DNA of 7,735 nucleotides. It comes from Acidimicrobiia bacterium. GTDB lineage: Bacteria; Actinomycetota; Acidimicrobiia; Spongiisociales; JAENVV01. The DNA lies in the NCBI GenBank assembly GCA_020352575.1, contig CP070681.1:982856-990590 (forward strand), given 5' to 3'. Position 1 is the first letter of the stretch, and every line of letters begins with the position of its first letter. Shown here piece by piece: positions 6,257 through 7,735 of this stretch. Under the pieces are notes generated by a model, which did no database searches, was not told the origin of the DNA, and saw nothing but the letters and a program-made list of their open reading frames with translations. Both the position numbers and the translations under genes were made by a program.

Positions 6257-7113
6257 GCGTCCAGGCCCCTGCCGGTGAGTTCGATGAAGATGTTCTCCAG
6301 CGTCGCCTCCTCGGTGTGGATGGTCATGAGGCCTTCGACGTCGACCGCCCGTCGGATCTGGTCGCCGGCCCCGGCGTCGTCGAGCGCAATCACCTGCTCC
6401 TCCACGCCGCCGCCGGAACGTGAACGGATCCGCACGCTGCGCTGTCCGTGCTTGAGCTTGAGGTTCTCCGGGGTGTCGAGCGCAGCGATCCGTCCCTCGT
6501 TGATGAAGGCCACCCGATCGGACAGTTGATCTGCCTCGTTCATGTCGTGGGTGGTCAGGATCACCGCGGCTCCCCGCTCCGCTTCGGACTTGATCACAGC
6601 CCGAACGGCTCGGGCGGAGACCGGGTCCAACCCGTCTGTGGGCTCGTCGAGGAACAGGATCTCGGGGTCGTTGATCATTGCGCGGGTCATCATGAGGCGC
6701 TGTCGCATGCCCTTGGAGTACGTGCTGACCCGGTCATCGGCACGATCGATGAGGCCGACGTTGCGCAGGAACGGGTCGAAGTCCTTGTGCTTGATGCCGT
6801 AGAGCCGGGCGAAGAAGTCGAGGTTCTCCCGACCGGACATGTTCTCGTAGACGTTCTTCTCCTCGAAACAGACCCCGATGCGTGCCTGGATGTCGACGGT
6901 CTGCTCGGGCATGGTCATGCCGAGGACGCTGATGCTCCCGGCGTCGGGCCGGAGCTGTCCGGTGAGCATCTTGATGGTGGTCGACTTGCCGGCGCCGTTG
7001 GGACCGAGGAAGCCAAGGATCTCACCCTTCGCCACCTCGACGGAGACGCCGTCGACGGCCTTGATGTCACCGTATGAGAACTCGAGGTCCTTGACCTCAA
7101 TGGCTGCATGCAT
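6253..7113 (-). CDS. ABC-2 exporter ATP-binding protein (NatA/DrrA-like)
   Basis: This is a complete 286-residue cytoplasmic ATPase that powers the permeases encoded next to it. Walker A is GPNGAGKST (37-45). The signature is YSKGMRQRL (132-140), a usual variant of LSGGQ in this exporter family. Walker B is EILFLDEP (151-158) with catalytic Glu157. The D-loop is GLD (161-163) and the switch His189 lies in LTTHD. The Q-loop stretch IGVCFEEKNVY (79-89) has Glu84 where Gln is classical, a change seen in some ABC-2 ATPases. About 65 residues after the nucleotide-binding fold (222-286) form the C-terminal extension common in DrrA/NatA proteins, ending in EEATLENIFIELTGRGL. The ATG at 7113 has AAAGGA (7128-7123) nine bases upstream, overlapping the stop of the preceding permease. 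Its own stop overlaps the following permease start. Confidence 0.95.
   Translation of the reverse strand: MHAAIEVKDLEFSYGDIKAVDGVSVEVAKGEILGFLGPNGAGKSTTIKMLTGQLRPDAGSISVLGMTMPEQTVDIQARIGVCFEEKNVYENMSGRENLDFFARLYGIKHKDFDPFLRNVGLIDRADDRVSTYSKGMRQRLMMTRAMINDPEILFLDEPTDGLDPVSARAVRAVIKSEAERGAAVILTTHDMNEADQLSDRVAFINEGRIAALDTPENLKLKHGQRSVRIRSRSGGGVEEQVIALDDAGAGDQIRRAVDVEGLMTIHTEEATLENIFIELTGRGLDA
6266..6270 (-). promoter_or_regulatory. Possible ribosome binding site of the first ABC-2 permease
   Basis: AGGGG on the minus strand lies nine bases before the ATG at 6256, within the end of the ATPase gene. The match is short but correctly spaced. Confidence 0.45.
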
Positions 7114-7122
7114 CTGGACAGG

Positions 7123-7128
7123 TCCTTT
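7123..7128 (-). promoter_or_regulatory. Ribosome binding site of the ABC ATPase
   Basis: AAAGGA on the minus strand lies nine bases before the ATG at 7113 and shares one base with the TGA stop of the upstream permease. It fixes the ATPase start and argues for coupled translation. Confidence 0.7.
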
Positions 7129-7735
7129 CAGCGATGGAGGTCACGTCGATCGAAGAACGGGAGGGAGATGCCGACGACGAGCAGGGACAGGCCGAGCAGG
7201 ATCGCCGCATCGCCCCAGGCCAAGCCGTTGACGAGGGGCTCGCTCCCGAGGAAGTAGTGGAACGGCGAGAGTTGCGCCCAGTCCGCAAGGCGTTCGTTCA
7301 CCGGGAGGAAGGCCCAGGCGAAGTAGGAGACGAGGCCGATACCGACGGTGCCGTAGGTGGCGACCGCAGCGATCCCGCTCGCCGCCGATAGGGCGAGCGA
7401 GAGGGCACCGAGGAAGATCCCGAAGCAGACGAGGAGCACCGACGCCGCTGCGACTCCGCCCAACGAGAGCTCGACCCCGGCAATGGCGATCCCGGCCCAC
7501 GTCCCGACGAACGTGCCGACACCGACAACCGATGCGTGCACCACGATGGCGCCGAACTTCTCCAGCACCACGCGGCGACGGGTGATCGGGCTTGCGAGCA
7601 GCAAGCCCATGGTGCGTTGGCGTTCCTCACCGGCGAGGGCCCTGGCGCCCATCACGATGGTCACCACGCCGATGGCGATCGGTGCGGTGATCGAGAAGAT
7701 CTCCGCCTGGAAGAAGCCCTCAGCGGTGGCGAAAT
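7128..7735 (-). CDS. ABC-2 family permease, C-terminal part (5' end beyond window)
   Basis: The last 201 residues are visible, open through the right edge; the stop TGA is at 7130-7128. The visible start EGFFQAEIFSITAPIAIGV matches the periplasmic-to-helix region of ABC-2 permeases of the subfamily that exports drugs or is linked to NosY-like proteins. GARALAGEERQRTMGLLLASP then ITRRRVVLEK (about 30-58) is the conserved cytoplasmic coupling segment, where 'GARAIAGEEERGTLELLLA' is the family norm. Helices follow at about 60-85, 93-118, 122-142 and 175-193. The end FFDRRDLHR is a normal short cytoplasmic tail. It differs in type from the two downstream permeases, since no large extracytoplasmic domain is visible. 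It could be the membrane subunit of a separate upstream ABC exporter or a third subunit of this one. The ATPase start is 14 bases downstream, so co-transcription is likely. Confidence 0.88.
   Translation of the reverse strand, partial: FATAEGFFQAEIFSITAPIAIGVVTIVMGARALAGEERQRTMGLLLASPITRRRVVLEKFGAIVVHASVVGVGTFVGTWAGIAIAGVELSLGGVAAASVLLVCFGIFLGALSLALSAASGIAAVATYGTVGIGLVSYFAWAFLPVNERLADWAQLSPFHYFLGSEPLVNGLAWGDAAILLGLSLLVVGISLPFFDRRDLHR

Noticed and set aside
5451..6278. Plus-strand Ser/Arg/Thr-rich open frame opposite the first ABC-2 permease
   Set aside because: The composition is what antisense of a hydrophobic GC-rich gene yields, and no domain is visible.
7105..7113. Palindrome tgcatgca at the ATPase start codon and a small ggac/gtcc repeat just upstream
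   Set aside because: The first is 8 bases and forms no loop. The second leaves a 2-base loop, too tight to fold, so neither is likely to be a regulatory site.

Overview
The window is GC-rich (roughly two thirds G+C by eye) and densely coded. All seven genes lie on the minus strand, so transcription runs from position 7735 towards position 1. The codon use, the short or overlapping gene junctions and the protein families point to a high-GC actinobacterium. A marine or soil Acidimicrobiia-type genome is my guess, but nothing here fixes the taxon. I see no rRNA, tRNA, CRISPR array, insertion sequence or integrase. No gap between genes exceeds about 65 bases.

First block, 7735 to 4092: an ABC-2 type export operon. 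It starts with the C-terminal part of a multi-pass ABC-2 permease that runs off the right edge. A complete NatA/DrrA-like ATPase follows, then two complete and mutually dissimilar permeases of the ABC-2 kind. Each of the two has one N-terminal membrane helix, a large extracytoplasmic domain and a cluster of C-terminal helices. The ATPase and the two permeases are joined by 4-base ATGA stop/start overlaps and probably form one heteromeric exporter. The edge permease may belong to a second transporter whose ATPase lies outside the window. The substrate cannot be read from the sequence.

Junction, 4091 to 4029: the only real intergenic space. It holds a perfect 10-bp inverted repeat with a 5-base loop just after the last permease. 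A plausible promoter follows, whose -10 box sits 7 bases before the ATG of the next gene, which would suggest a leaderless transcript.

Second block, 4028 to 1: a YbaK/ProX-family aminoacyl-tRNA deacylase, an S9A prolyl oligopeptidase (2-base gap) and a trehalose-synthase-like GH13 enzyme (ATGA overlap) that runs off the left edge. The first two could share a theme of translation quality control and peptide or proline recycling, but their link to the sugar enzyme is unexplained. The GH13 protein is the most unusual gene: it keeps the catalytic triad but has lost or changed several hallmark segments of trehalose synthase. I found no clearly undescribed system. The items worth follow-up are the divergent GH13 enzyme, the YbaK-peptidase-GH13 cluster and the hairpin/promoter junction.
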